The notes below the pieces were generated by a model, which worked only from the letters and a program-made list of their open reading frames with translations, was not told the DNA's origin and made no database searches. Source: Verrucomicrobiota bacterium (GTDB taxonomy: Bacteria; Verrucomicrobiota; Verrucomicrobiia; Chthoniobacterales; Chthoniobacteraceae). From it: a stretch of 64,000 nt of DNA. Within the stretch, counting starts at the first letter, position 1. Each line of letters starts with the position of its first letter. Made by a program: the position numbers and the translations under genes. The stretch lies in NCBI GenBank assembly GCA_009885995.1, contig VFJQ01000052.1, forward strand, positions 1-64,000, given 5' to 3'. Shown here one piece after another: positions 36,024-44,941 of the stretch.

Positions 36024-38205
36024 ACAAAAACTCGCGGCTGCTTAGCAGCGCCCAATAGGCGTCCTCGATCGCGAGCCGCTGGTCCTTCTCGTCTTTTGCG
36101 TTCCCCAGCATTGCAGCGAACCGCACCCGTTCCGGCTCGGTCGGCAGCCGCGCGAGCGTCGCGAGGAAGGCGTCGCCGATCATCTCATCGGGCGATTTTT
36201 TCGCCGCGAGCGCCTTGGCCACGCAGCTCTGCATGCTCGCGAGTTTCTTGTTGATCGTGTCGCCATTCGCCAAGTGTAGCGCCTGCGTGACGCTCGGCTC
36301 CGCGGTGCGCTCGCACTCGCAGGTCTGGTCGCGGTCCGGGCGGCCGAAGGCGCGTGTGAAATAGCTGTCGGTGCCGGCGTCCGGGAGCTGCATCGCGCGC
36401 CAGCCAGCGGGGAAGGGGATGCCGGCGGTCTGGTTGCTTACGTCCTCGGTCTTGAACGTCGTCGGCACCATCGTCACCTGCGCAATCGCGTCGTGCAGCG
36501 TCTCGGCCATGAGCCGGCGCGGGTAATAGCGGCTGTAGTGGCGCGCGTCGGTTTGATTGCCGGGCAAGGGCTCGCTGGATCGCTGGTAGCTCTCACTTTG
36601 CAGGATCGCGCGCATCAGCGCCTGGAGGTCGAACTTGCTCTGCACCAGGAAGTCCGCCGCCGCAGCGAAAAGCGGCTCGTTGCTCGGCGGGTTGGTCGCG
36701 CGGATGTCGTCCACGTTTTCCACCAGCCCGACGCCGAAGAAATTCGCCCACACGCGGTTCACGATGGTGCGCTTGAAGTGGGAATTGTCCGCACTGGCGA
36801 CCCACGCGGCGAGCGCCTCGCGCCGGTCGCCGGCGAAATCCGCCGGCAGCGCCTTGCTATCCAGCGGTCGCGGTAGTTGAGGCACGCCCGTGAGCGGCTG
36901 CACCAGTTCGCCGTCCGCTGCTGCGAAGACGACGTTGTCGCCCGCTTGCGCGCCCGCCTTGAACCGCACGCGGGAGAAGAGATTCGCGAAGCCGTAGTAG
37001 TCGTTGTTGGTCCACTTTTCGAGCGGGTGGTTGTGGCACTTCGCGCAGTTCATCGAGAAGCCGAGAAACGTGAGAGAGGTCGTCTCCGCCGCGTCGCGCG
37101 GGTCCTGATGGATCACGAAGTAGTTCGCCGCGCCGTTCTCGAGCGTGCTGCCCTGCGAGGTGAGCAGACGTTTGGCGAACACGTCCCACGGCGTGTTCGA
37201 TGCGACCTGATTGCGGATCCACTGGTAGTAAGCCCACATCGCCGCGGGCTGGAGCTTGCGCTTGGTGACGAGCAGCAGGTCGCTCCACTTGTAGCTCCAG
37301 TAATCGACGAACTCCGGCCGGCGGAAGAGCGAGTCGATCAGCCGGTCGCGCTTATCGGGCCGCGTATCGGCCAGGAATGCGCGCGTCTCCTCGATCGTCG
37401 GCAGCACCCCGATCGTGTCGAGGTGCGCGCGGCGCACGAATTCCGAATCGGAGCACCGCGGGCTCGGCGGAAGGTTAAGCTCGCGCAGCTTGTCGAGCAC
37501 GCGCTCGTCGATCCAATTGCGCTGCGGAGCCTGCGCGAATACCGCCGCGTCGAGTTGGTTGTCGTAAGGCACCGTCACCGTCGCGACGGCAAGCCGGCTG
37601 AGATACCACGCGCTCAGCGCGCTCTCGCCGCGGCCGACGACCTTCACGCTGTCCTGGTCGTCCACGGTGACGACGGATTGGTTCACCGCGGTCCATTTTA
37701 CGTGGCGGGTCACATCCTCGGCGTGCCCATCCGAGAAATGCGCGCGCACGGAGAACTTCGGCGAGTCGCCCGGCTTCACCCGCACCTGCGCCGGCTCGAT
37801 TTCCAGTTTCACGATTCGTGCGTCATCCGCCTTCGGCCCCGGCGCGCCATTCGCGATCCACTCCACGAGCGTCTGCCACTCCGGGGAGTTGGTCTTGAAC
37901 CGCTCGCTGCCCTTGTGCGGCACGGTCGCTGTCGCCTTCAGGAGCAGCAGCGAGCGCGCGGGATCGGCGGGCGAGATGCGGCGGCCAAATGCGCCGCGGG
38001 TCAGTGCGAGCCAGTCGCCATCGTCGTCGTAGCCACGCAGCGAGAGCTTGAACCCACCCTGTCCGGCCGCTGCGCCGTGGCACGCGCCCATCGAGCAGCC
38101 GGCCTTGGCGAGGATCGGCTGGATGTGATTGCGGAAATTTGGCGCGGCGTTATCGGCGCGGACAGCGAGCGTGAGGATGAGAAGAGCGAGCGCGAGACGC
38201 GTCAT
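36013..38205 (-). CDS. Exported DUF1549/DUF1553-domain protein
   Basis: A 730-aa protein with a signal peptide (LALALLILTLAVRADN), then a PVC-type N-terminal cytochrome-like module (HIQPILAKAGCSMGACHGAA) and a bacterial Ig-like domain (about 150-215, SVRAHFSDGHAEDVTRHVKW). DUF1549 (WIDERVLDKLRELNLPPSP to CAKCHNHPLEKWTNNDYYGF) and DUF1553 (VNRVWANFFGVGLVENVDDI, YYPRRLMAETLHDAI) follow. The function is unknown; such proteins are very numerous in Planctomycetes and Verrucomicrobia and are usually paired with a DUF1501 protein. No DUF1501 gene is adjacent here. It overlaps the convergent VTT gene by 11 bp. Confidence 0.9.
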   Translation of the reverse strand: MTRLALALLILTLAVRADNAAPNFRNHIQPILAKAGCSMGACHGAAAGQGGFKLSLRGYDDDGDWLALTRGAFGRRISPADPARSLLLLKATATVPHKGSERFKTNSPEWQTLVEWIANGAPGPKADDARIVKLEIEPAQVRVKPGDSPKFSVRAHFSDGHAEDVTRHVKWTAVNQSVVTVDDQDSVKVVGRGESALSAWYLSRLAVATVTVPYDNQLDAAVFAQAPQRNWIDERVLDKLRELNLPPSPRCSDSEFVRRAHLDTIGVLPTIEETRAFLADTRPDKRDRLIDSLFRRPEFVDYWSYKWSDLLLVTKRKLQPAAMWAYYQWIRNQVASNTPWDVFAKRLLTSQGSTLENGAANYFVIHQDPRDAAETTSLTFLGFSMNCAKCHNHPLEKWTNNDYYGFANLFSRVRFKAGAQAGDNVVFAAADGELVQPLTGVPQLPRPLDSKALPADFAGDRREALAAWVASADNSHFKRTIVNRVWANFFGVGLVENVDDIRATNPPSNEPLFAAAADFLVQSKFDLQALMRAILQSESYQRSSEPLPGNQTDARHYSRYYPRRLMAETLHDAIAQVTMVPTTFKTEDVSNQTAGIPFPAGWRAMQLPDAGTDSYFTRAFGRPDRDQTCECERTAEPSVTQALHLANGDTINKKLASMQSCVAKALAAKKSPDEMIGDAFLATLARLPTEPERVRFAAMLGNAKDEKDQRLAIEDAYWALLSSREFLFNH

Positions 38206-38283
38206 GGCAGAGAGTTGAATCGCCAGACTAGGCGTTGCTTTGCCTCCGACAATCCCCGGGCGTTTGTAGGATGCTGCGCTGCC

Positions 38284-38331
38284 AAAAGAAGAAACCCGCG
38301 CTGCACGAGTGTGGGGGTCGTGCAGCGCGGG
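38284..38331 (-). terminator. Rho-independent terminator of the rplM-rpsI operon
   Basis: Perfect 14-bp stem CCCGCGCTGCACGA/TCGTGCAGCGCGGG with a 9-nt loop. On the minus strand it is followed by TTTCTTCTTTT. It lies 38 bp downstream of the rpsI stop and is among the clearest terminators in the window. Confidence 0.92.
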
Positions 38332-38368
38332 CTCTAGTGGGAAGCCGCTTCCGACTTCGGAAAAATGT

Positions 38369-38758
38369 TTAGCGCTTGCTGAACTGGAAGCGCTTGCGGG
38401 CGCCGGGCTGGCCGGGCTTCTTGCGTTCCTTCATGCGCGGGTCGCGCGTGAGCAACTTCTCGGCTTTGAGCGCCGGACGCAGCTCCGGATTGAACTCCAG
38501 CAGTGCGCGAGCAATCGCCAGTCGCAACGCCCCGGCCTGACCGCTGCAGCCGCCGCCGGTGGTCTTCACCTTGATGTCGAACGCCTTCATCACATTCGCC
38601 ACTTCCAGCGGGCGGATGGCGTGGCTCTGGAGGACGGTCGTGCGGAAGTATTCCTCGAACGAACGTCCGTTGACGACGATCTCGCCGGTGCCCGGCGACA
38701 TGCGCACGGATGCGACTGAAGTCTTGCGGCGGCCAGTGGCTTGAAATTCCTGAGACAT
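38369..38758 (-). CDS. rpsI: 30S ribosomal protein S9
   Basis: A 129-aa ribosomal protein whose C-terminal tail reaches the P-site tRNA. Recognisable parts are the opening FQATGRRKTSVASVRMSPGT, VNGRSFEEYF, TTGGGCSGQAGALRLAIARAL and the basic end DPRMKERKKPGQPGARKRFQ finishing QFSKR, the usual S9 ending. It lies 21 bp after rplM, the standard L13-S9 order, and is followed by a strong terminator. Confidence 0.98.
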   Translation of the reverse strand: MSQEFQATGRRKTSVASVRMSPGTGEIVVNGRSFEEYFRTTVLQSHAIRPLEVANVMKAFDIKVKTTGGGCSGQAGALRLAIARALLEFNPELRPALKAEKLLTRDPRMKERKKPGQPGARKRFQFSKR

Positions 38759-38779
38759 GAGAAAACCGGGTGAGTTTGT

Positions 38780-39247
38780 TTAGACGATCGCTTCGGCGGG
38801 GACGGCAATCGGATTCTCGGCCGAGTGCGGGTGGTCTCCACCGGCATAGACCTTAAGTTTCACGATGATGCGGCGGCCGAGGCGGTTGTGTGGGATCATG
38901 CCCTTGATCGCATGCTCGACGAGCAGCGTGGGGCGGCGCTTGCGGCGGTCGCGCACCGTCTCGCTCTTGTGGCCACCGACGTAGCCCGAAAAACTCGTGT
39001 AGGTCTTCTGCAGCTCTTTCTTGCCGGTCAAGACGACCTTGTCCGCGTTGACCACGATCACGAAGTCACCCGTGTCGCAGTGCGGCGTGAAAATGGCCTT
39101 CTCCTTGCCGCGAAGCAGTTTGGCGGCTTTCACGGCGACCTTGCCGAGCACGTGGTTGGCCGCATCGATCACATACCAGCGGCGTTGCGCTGGCATTTCG
39201 TGGGCTTTCGCGGAGAAAGTGGGTTTGATTGCAGGATACCTAGGCAT
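38780..39247 (-). CDS. rplM: 50S ribosomal protein L13
   Basis: A 155-aa large-subunit protein, slightly longer than the ~142-aa norm because of an N-terminal extension containing TFSAKAHE, a feature I associate with Verrucomicrobia. Core motifs are WYVIDAANHVLGKVAVKAAK, DFVIVVNADKVVLTGKK, YTSFSGYVGGHKSETV, AIKGMIPHNRLGR and LKVYAGGDHPHSAENP. ATG at 39247 is chosen because it includes the conserved extension; an ATG 17 codons on or the upstream in-frame start at 39295 are less likely. It is co-transcribed with rpsI. Confidence 0.96.
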   Translation of the reverse strand: MPRYPAIKPTFSAKAHEMPAQRRWYVIDAANHVLGKVAVKAAKLLRGKEKAIFTPHCDTGDFVIVVNADKVVLTGKKELQKTYTSFSGYVGGHKSETVRDRRKRRPTLLVEHAIKGMIPHNRLGRRIIVKLKVYAGGDHPHSAENPIAVPAEAIV

Positions 39248-39313
39248 GGCTCGGAAAAAGGGTCGCGAAACTAGGAGCGCGCGTCGGAGTGTCAACCGGC
39301 ATTTCGGCGAAAG

Positions 39314-40081
39314 TTACGGCGCGTGGAGTTCGTGGGAGAGCACGCTCATGCAATAAATCGCGGCGGTCTCGGTGCGCAGGATGATCGGCCCGAGTGTGAT
39401 CGGGCGGCAGCCAGCGCCGATCGCAAGCGAGATTTCCGCGGGCGTGAAATCGCCCTCCGGACCCACGAGCACGAGCACGCGGCGTGGACGTTTCATCCGC
39501 GCGAGAGCGCCTTCCCCGGCGATCTCGTGGAGCACCTCCTTGAGATGCTTTGCACCGGGCTGGAGCGACGCGATCAGCAGAAGGTCGAATTTCGGACGCG
39601 AGTCGAAGAACGCCTTCGGCGCCACGGGAAGCGTCACGTCCGGCAGCCAGTTCTGCCCGCACTGCTTGCATGCTTCGATCGCCACGCGCTGCCACTTCTC
39701 GCGCTTCTCCTTCGCCTCGTCCGCACCGAGCCGCACGACGGTGCGATCACTCAGCAGCGGCACGATCTCAGCGGCACCGAGCTCGGTGGCCTTCTCGATG
39801 ATCAAATCCATGTTCTTCCCCTTCGGCATCGCCTGCCCGAGCGCGATATGCGAGCCGAGCGGCGCCGTCTTCGCGTGCTGGAGGACTTTCAACGTGATGC
39901 GATCTTTCGCGCTGGGCGTGATCTCGACCGTCGCCTCGTGACCGCGCCCGTCGAAGACCGTCGCACGATCCCCCGCCTTCATTCGCAACACGTCCGTGCA
40001 GTGGTGCGCCTCGTCGGCGTCGAGCGCGAGGTGGTCGAGATTCCAGTTCGCTGGCTGGATGTAGAAACGCGGAGCGGCCAC
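39314..40081 (-). CDS. rsmE: 16S rRNA (uracil-1498-N3)-methyltransferase
   Basis: Methylates U1498 of 16S rRNA using SAM. The 255-aa protein has the SPOUT-fold C-terminal marks LVGPEGDFTPAEISLAIGAG and ITLGPIILRTETAAIY, with LGQAMPKGKNMDLIIEKATE and PLLSDRTVVRL in between, and an N-terminal PUA-like part (HHCTDVLRMKAGD). It begins with GTG at 40081, sharing one base with the dnaJ stop (TAGTG), so translation is coupled to dnaJ. The dnaJ-rsmE order is common in bacteria. Confidence 0.95.
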   Translation of the reverse strand: MAAPRFYIQPANWNLDHLALDADEAHHCTDVLRMKAGDRATVFDGRGHEATVEITPSAKDRITLKVLQHAKTAPLGSHIALGQAMPKGKNMDLIIEKATELGAAEIVPLLSDRTVVRLGADEAKEKREKWQRVAIEACKQCGQNWLPDVTLPVAPKAFFDSRPKFDLLLIASLQPGAKHLKEVLHEIAGEGALARMKRPRRVLVLVGPEGDFTPAEISLAIGAGCRPITLGPIILRTETAAIYCMSVLSHELHAP

Positions 40082-41271
40082 TAGCTGAAGAACCCTTTCG
40101 CCTTCTCGAAGAAGGTGTGGTGCAGCGGGCGGTTCTCCTCACCCATGAGCGCGGCGAGTTCCTCGAGTTTCTTGCGCTGCTCGGAGTTGAGCTTGGTCGG
40201 CACCTCGACGACCACGCGCACCATCAGGTCGCCCAAGTGACTGGAGTTGAGCACCGGCATTCCCTTGCCGCGCAGCTTGAAGACCGTGCCGCTCTGTGTG
40301 CCGGCGGGGATCTTGACGTTGGCCTTGCCGCCGAGCGTCGGCACTGCGAGTTCGCCGCCGAGCGCGGCGGTGACGAATGAGAGCGGCACCTCGCAGAAGA
40401 GCGCCTCCGCATCGCGCTCGAAAAGCGGGTGTTCCTTGATGTGGATGACGACGTAGAGGTCGCCCGGCGAACCGCCGCGAATGCCCGCCTCGCCATTGCG
40501 CACGCTGCGCAGCCGCGAGCCGTCCTCGATGCCCGGCGGGATGCGCAGCTTGATCCGCGAAGCCTGCTCCGTGCGCCCCTCGCCGCCGCATTTCCGGCAC
40601 GGACGCTCGACCACCTGCCCCGTGCCGCGGCAGCGCGGGCACGTCTGCGAGACCTGGAAAAATCCGCGCGAACTGACGACCTGGCCGCGCCCGCTGCACT
40701 GCGGACACGTCACCGCTTTCGAGCCCGACTCGGCGCCGGAGCCGCTGCACGTCCCGCACGGGTCGAGCTTGGAAACTTCGATTTCCTTCTCCACGCCGCG
40801 GGCCGCTTCCTCGAGTGTGACTTGCAAGTCGTAGCGCAGATCCGAGCCACGCTGCTTGCCTTCGCGATCCGCGCGGCCACCACCACCCGCTGCGCCGCCG
40901 AAAAACTGCTCGAACACCCCGCCCGCGCCAGCCCCGCCTCCGCCGGAGCTGCCGAAGACTTCGCGGAAAATATCGAACGGATCGTGGAAGCCGCCCGCGC
41001 CGGCACCTCCACCTCCGCCGCGCGGCCCTGCACCGCCCGGCCCGGCAAACGCCTGATGCCCGTAGCGATCGTAAGCCGCGCGCTTCTCGGCATCGCCCAG
41101 GACATCGTAAGCTTCGCCAAGCTCCTTGAACTTATCCTCCGCAGCCTTATCGCCAGGGTTCTTGTCCGGGTGATATTTCACCGCCAGTTTGCGGTAGGCC
41201 TTCTTCATCTCCTCCGCGCTCGCCCCCTTCTCCACGCCGAGGATTTCGTAGTAGTCGCGCTTGGTCGCCAT
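40081..41271 (-). CDS. dnaJ: Chaperone protein DnaJ
   Basis: The J-domain co-chaperone of DnaK, which stimulates its ATPase and delivers substrates. The 396-aa protein shows the J domain with HPD ([20 protein letters not shown]), a long Gly-rich segment (about 76-150), and four CxxCxGxG zinc repeats ([44 protein letters not shown]). The C-terminal peptide-binding part includes [20 protein letters not shown]. Its ATG overlaps the grpE stop (TGATG). dnaK is not in the window. Confidence 0.98.
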   Translation of the reverse strand: MATKRDYYEILGVEKGASAEEMKKAYRKLAVKYHPDKNPGDKAAEDKFKELGEAYDVLGDAEKRAAYDRYGHQAFAGPGGAGPRGGGGGAGAGGFHDPFDIFREVFGSSGGGGAGAGGVFEQFFGGAAGGGGRADREGKQRGSDLRYDLQVTLEEAARGVEKEIEVSKLDPCGTCSGSGAESGSKAVTCPQCSGRGQVVSSRGFFQVSQTCPRCRGTGQVVERPCRKCGGEGRTEQASRIKLRIPPGIEDGSRLRSVRNGEAGIRGGSPGDLYVVIHIKEHPLFERDAEALFCEVPLSFVTAALGGELAVPTLGGKANVKIPAGTQSGTVFKLRGKGMPVLNSSHLGDLMVRVVVEVPTKLNSEQRKKLEELAALMGEENRPLHHTFFEKAKGFFS

Positions 41272-41777
41272 CAGCTCGCCTTGCCTTTCGAGATCAGCAC
41301 CGTCGCGGGACGCAGCAGCCGGTCGCGTAGCTTGAAGCCCTTTCGCATTTGCTGAATGACCGCGCCGTCCGCGATCTCCGCGTGTGCATGCTGGCCGATC
41401 GCCTCATGCACATTCGGGTCGAAGAGCGTGCCCGGCTCGGCATTCACCGCTTCGACACCGCACGCGGTCAGAAAGTCCTGGATCTGCCTCGCGACCATCT
41501 CCAGCCCCGCGACGATCGCTGCCGCGCCGCTTTCGCTCTTCGCTGCGGCCATGCCGAGCTCGAAGTTATCCAGGATCGGCACGAGCCGCTCGAGGAAAGC
41601 CGCGTTCGCGTATTTCACCGCGTCCTCCTTTTCGCGCGACGCGCGCTTGCGATAATTTTCCAGGTCCGCGGCGCTGCGCATCGCGAGATCCTTGAAGCGA
41701 TCGAGATCGCCACGCAGTTCGTCCAGTAGCGCTTGCTCGCTGGGTTGTTCATTCTCGGGCGCGGGGTCGGTGGTCAT
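41271..41777 (-). CDS. grpE: Nucleotide exchange factor GrpE
   Basis: The ADP-ATP exchange factor of DnaK. A 168-aa protein with an acidic N-terminus, a long helix ([40 protein letters not shown]), then [13 protein letters not shown] and the C-terminal beta domain [20 protein letters not shown] and [19 protein letters not shown], all typical. It is sandwiched by overlapping starts: its ATG overlaps the phosphatase stop (ATGA) and its stop overlaps the dnaJ ATG. Confidence 0.96.
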   Translation of the reverse strand: MTTDPAPENEQPSEQALLDELRGDLDRFKDLAMRSAADLENYRKRASREKEDAVKYANAAFLERLVPILDNFELGMAAAKSESGAAAIVAGLEMVARQIQDFLTACGVEAVNAEPGTLFDPNVHEAIGQHAHAEIADGAVIQQMRKGFKLRDRLLRPATVLISKGKAS

Positions 41778-43183
41778 TTCTTTCGGATGGCGATGATGGT
41801 GATGTCGTCGGGTTGCGGGTGGGGACCGATGAACGCGCGCACGTCATCGGTCAACCTCGCGATCATTTCCGCGGCGCCTTCGGTGGCGCTGGCGACGAGC
41901 GATTCGATGACTTTTTGCAGCCCGAACTCTTCGCCCTGCGCATCGAACGCCTCGGTGACGCCATCGGTATAAAGCAGCAGGCAATCACCCAGTTCGAGCG
42001 TGATCGTGAAGTCGCCCGTCACGCGGTTGAAGACGCCGCCGCTGTCGATGCCGAGCGCCATCCCGGGCGGGTTGATGCGTGAGACGCTCTTGTCCTTCGC
42101 CCGGTAGAGCAGCGGCGCGTCGTGCCCCGCGCGGCAGAGCGTCACCGCCGAGCTCTCGTGGTCGAGGATCGCGTAGGCCATGCTGATGAACATGTCCTCC
42201 TTGATGTCGGGATCGAGCAGCGCGTTGACCTCGTGGAGCACCTTCGCCGGCGAGAGCTGCCCCGGTGCCTTCGAGCGCAGCACGCTGCGGCACATCGCCA
42301 TGATGAGTGAAGCCGGCACGCCCTTCCCGGACACATCCGCGATCGCCACGCCGCAGTGCGTTTCATCCACGGCGAGGTAGTCGAAATAATCGCCGCTGAC
42401 CTGGCGCGCGGGGACATTGATCCCGGCGATCTCGTAGCCGGGGACATTCGGCGAGCCCGCGGGCAGGAGGATGCGCTGGATCTCGAATGCGATCGCGAGG
42501 TCTTCATCGAGCCGGCGCTTCTCGGCGGCTTCGTGGAAGACCGAAGACGAGTAGAGCGCAAACGCCGCCTGCTCCGCGAGCGAACGGAAAACCGTGAACC
42601 CGCTCGCGAGGAACGGCTCCGCTCCCACGCGCCGCGTGACGAAGAGCACACCGAGAATCTGCCCGGCGAAGACCATCGGCGCGATCATCAGCGAGCTGCA
42701 CGCGCCAGCCGGGAGACGCGGGTCATCACCGGCCGCGAGTTGCGCTTCGCGATCGCGCCACGCCACCCCGATCAGGCCCTCGCCGAGCGGCACCGTGTGC
42801 CAGCGCAGGAAGGTCTGCTTGAGGTCGTTCAGCTTTGCCGTCTCGGGCGGCAGCGGGAAGACGATCGACCATTCCGGCGTGCCAAAACCGCGCCGCAGCG
42901 TAGTGCCTTTCTTGTCCAGCACGTAGGCCGCACCACCATGCGCCTCGGCGATGCGGATGGCGTTATCGACGATCATCCGATGGAGATCCTCGGCCCGCAT
43001 ATCCGCCGAGAGCGCCTCGCCGATCCCGTGCAGGAAGTCGAACACGCGCCGCTCCTCGGCCTCGACGCGAGCCCGCTGCCTTTCGATCAGCTCAATGCGA
43101 TCCTGCTGCCGACGAAAGGTTCGGATAAAGACGCCCGCGAGGGCGACAAAAGCGATGGCGAGGACTGCGACGATCCACCACAC
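41774..43183 (-). CDS. GAF-domain SpoIIE/RsbU-type serine phosphatase
   Basis: A 469-aa protein with one N-terminal membrane segment (VAVLAIAFVALAGVFIRTF), a short coiled coil, a GAF domain (about 50-215, LHRMIVDNAIRIAEAHGGAA) and a C-terminal PP2C-type phosphatase of the SpoIIE/RsbU group: QVSGDYFDYLAVDETHCGVA, IADVSGKGVPASLIMAM, LYTDGVTEAFD and GPHPQPDDITIIAI. Such enzymes dephosphorylate anti-anti-sigma factors or act on c-di-nucleotide-linked pathways; no STAS or RsbW gene is visible here. The start is GTG at 43183. Its stop overlaps grpE's ATG, coupling a stress-type phosphatase to the chaperone genes. Confidence 0.9.
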   Translation of the reverse strand: MWWIVAVLAIAFVALAGVFIRTFRRQQDRIELIERQRARVEAEERRVFDFLHGIGEALSADMRAEDLHRMIVDNAIRIAEAHGGAAYVLDKKGTTLRRGFGTPEWSIVFPLPPETAKLNDLKQTFLRWHTVPLGEGLIGVAWRDREAQLAAGDDPRLPAGACSSLMIAPMVFAGQILGVLFVTRRVGAEPFLASGFTVFRSLAEQAAFALYSSSVFHEAAEKRRLDEDLAIAFEIQRILLPAGSPNVPGYEIAGINVPARQVSGDYFDYLAVDETHCGVAIADVSGKGVPASLIMAMCRSVLRSKAPGQLSPAKVLHEVNALLDPDIKEDMFISMAYAILDHESSAVTLCRAGHDAPLLYRAKDKSVSRINPPGMALGIDSGGVFNRVTGDFTITLELGDCLLLYTDGVTEAFDAQGEEFGLQKVIESLVASATEGAAEMIARLTDDVRAFIGPHPQPDDITIIAIRKK

Positions 43184-43240
43184 GGTTCGGATAAAAAGGA
43201 CGCGGAGATTCGCAGCCGCAAGCGGCGATGCAAGCGCCCG

Positions 43241-44941
43241 TTACTTCCCCTTCCGCCCGGTCACGACTTGCGTCCGCGCGTGCGAAGCCTCCGGCAGATC
43301 GCGGCTCCGCTTGCCCGGCACGATGGTGACGCCCGTGTATTCCTGGATCGTGCCGGTGGCTTGCCAGAGCGTCACGATCGCCTTGTTCAAGTCGGCCTGC
43401 GCGGCGAGCTCGCGGCTCTTCGCGTCGTAGAGTTTCCGCTGCGTCTCGATGAGGTCGAAGCTGGAGATCTGCCCCTCCTCCATCCGGCGATAACCGATCC
43501 GCACGGCCTCCTCGTTGAGTTCGCGTGTCTGACGCGCAGTGGCCACGCGCTGGCCGCTCAGCTCGATCCGGCTGAGCGCGGTATCGACATCGGTCGTCAC
43601 GTCCCGCTCGCTCTGCTTGATCTTGAGGATGGCCTGCTCCTTGAAGCCCTTGATCGCGTCGAGCTGCGCGCGCGACTGCACGCGACCGAGCGGCACCGAG
43701 AACTGGATGCCGATGCTCCACTGCGGCGACTGGGTGTGCCACGCCAGGTCGCGCGCCTGCTCGTAATCGTCGCCGAGCCCGTTGTAGCCGTAGGTGCCGA
43801 CGAGATCGAGATTCGGCCAGAGCTGGTTCTTCGCGAAGGCGAGCCGGATGTCCTGCTTCCCCGCATCCGTCACCGCGGCGGTGTAATCCGGACGCCGTTG
43901 AAACGCGGTCTGGAGATGTGCGCTGCGATCGCCGCCGGGAGCCGTGAGGCTCGGCGTCTGCACGGGCACAAAAATGCGCGAAGCGCTGTCGCTCCCCTTG
44001 CCACCGATCAGCCGGCGCAGCGCGAACTGGCGCTCCATGAAAAGGTTCTTCGAGAGGATGAGCTGCTCCTGGTCGAGCGAGACCTGCGCGCGCGCCTGCT
44101 GCACATCGATCGGCGACATGAAGCCGAGATCGAGGCGCCGCTGGTTTTGCTGCACGAGCTTCGTGTCGGCGGAAATGGCGTCCTGCTTCACGCGCAGGTC
44201 GGCCTGCGCGAAGACCATGTCGAAGTAGTTCGCAAGCACGCTGGCGAGGCCGTCGTTGAGCGTCTTCTGCCAGCTCAGCTCGGCGACTTTCTGCGCGATC
44301 CGAGAGGTGCGCACGTCGGCGAGATTCGCGGCGGTGCCGAAGTCCTTGAGCAGCGGCTGGCGCACCTCGAAGCCGCCAAACGCGGTGTAATACGGAGAGA
44401 TCGTGCGCGTATCGCCGTCGAACGTGCTGCGAATCTTCGCCTGCCGCGCCGACAGCGCGAGTTGCGTGCCGATCGGGGTGCGGAAGGCCAGGCTCGCATC
44501 CTGACGATCCACATCCTGGTCGAAGACGACCGTGCGGCCGACGCTCAAGTTGGTCGGCGGTGTGATCGGCTGCCCGGTGGCGATCTGGATGGTCCGCGTG
44601 TTCTCCTCGATCGCCTGGATCTGCGCGAGCTGGAGCAGCGATTCGGCGTTGTTGATGTTCGTCGTGATGTCCGGCCGCATCACGGAGTCGCGGCTGATTT
44701 CCAGCCGGAAGACCGGGTCGAACGCGCCGGTCGCGAACCGTGTGCGCGCCTGCTCGATCTTGATGTCCACGCGGTTGAACTGCACCTCGAGATTGTTGCG
44801 CAGCATCATCGCGATCGCGTCGGGGAGCGTGAGCGGTTGCACCTCCGCCTCTCCGAAATCGAAACCGCGCGGGAGCTCAGCCGCGCGCGCGGCGAGCGAG
44901 AAACTCAGGGAAATGGCAGCAATCCTGGCAAGGCGAAGCAT
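43241..44941 (-). CDS. TolC-family outer-membrane channel protein
   Basis: A 566-aa exported protein with signal peptide (IAAISLSFSLAARAAE). It shows the TolC/OEP pattern of two internally related halves with long helical hairpins: PDAIAMMLRNNLEVQFNRVD, WQKTLNDGLASVLANYFDMV, LWPNLDLVGTYGYNGLGDDY and DTALSRIELSGQRVATARQT. Outer-membrane channels of this family connect to inner-membrane pumps through adaptor proteins. The gene begins directly after the M50-HlyD gene (0-bp gap), so it belongs to the export cluster at 43.2-47.9 kb. Confidence 0.9.
   Translation of the reverse strand: MLRLARIAAISLSFSLAARAAELPRGFDFGEAEVQPLTLPDAIAMMLRNNLEVQFNRVDIKIEQARTRFATGAFDPVFRLEISRDSVMRPDITTNINNAESLLQLAQIQAIEENTRTIQIATGQPITPPTNLSVGRTVVFDQDVDRQDASLAFRTPIGTQLALSARQAKIRSTFDGDTRTISPYYTAFGGFEVRQPLLKDFGTAANLADVRTSRIAQKVAELSWQKTLNDGLASVLANYFDMVFAQADLRVKQDAISADTKLVQQNQRRLDLGFMSPIDVQQARAQVSLDQEQLILSKNLFMERQFALRRLIGGKGSDSASRIFVPVQTPSLTAPGGDRSAHLQTAFQRRPDYTAAVTDAGKQDIRLAFAKNQLWPNLDLVGTYGYNGLGDDYEQARDLAWHTQSPQWSIGIQFSVPLGRVQSRAQLDAIKGFKEQAILKIKQSERDVTTDVDTALSRIELSGQRVATARQTRELNEEAVRIGYRRMEEGQISSFDLIETQRKLYDAKSRELAAQADLNKAIVTLWQATGTIQEYTGVTIVPGKRSRDLPEASHARTQVVTGRKGK

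Noticed and set aside
38206-38283. Leader or small RNA upstream of the DUF1549 gene
   Set aside because: Nothing beyond the rpsI terminator stem was seen; no separate structure or gene.
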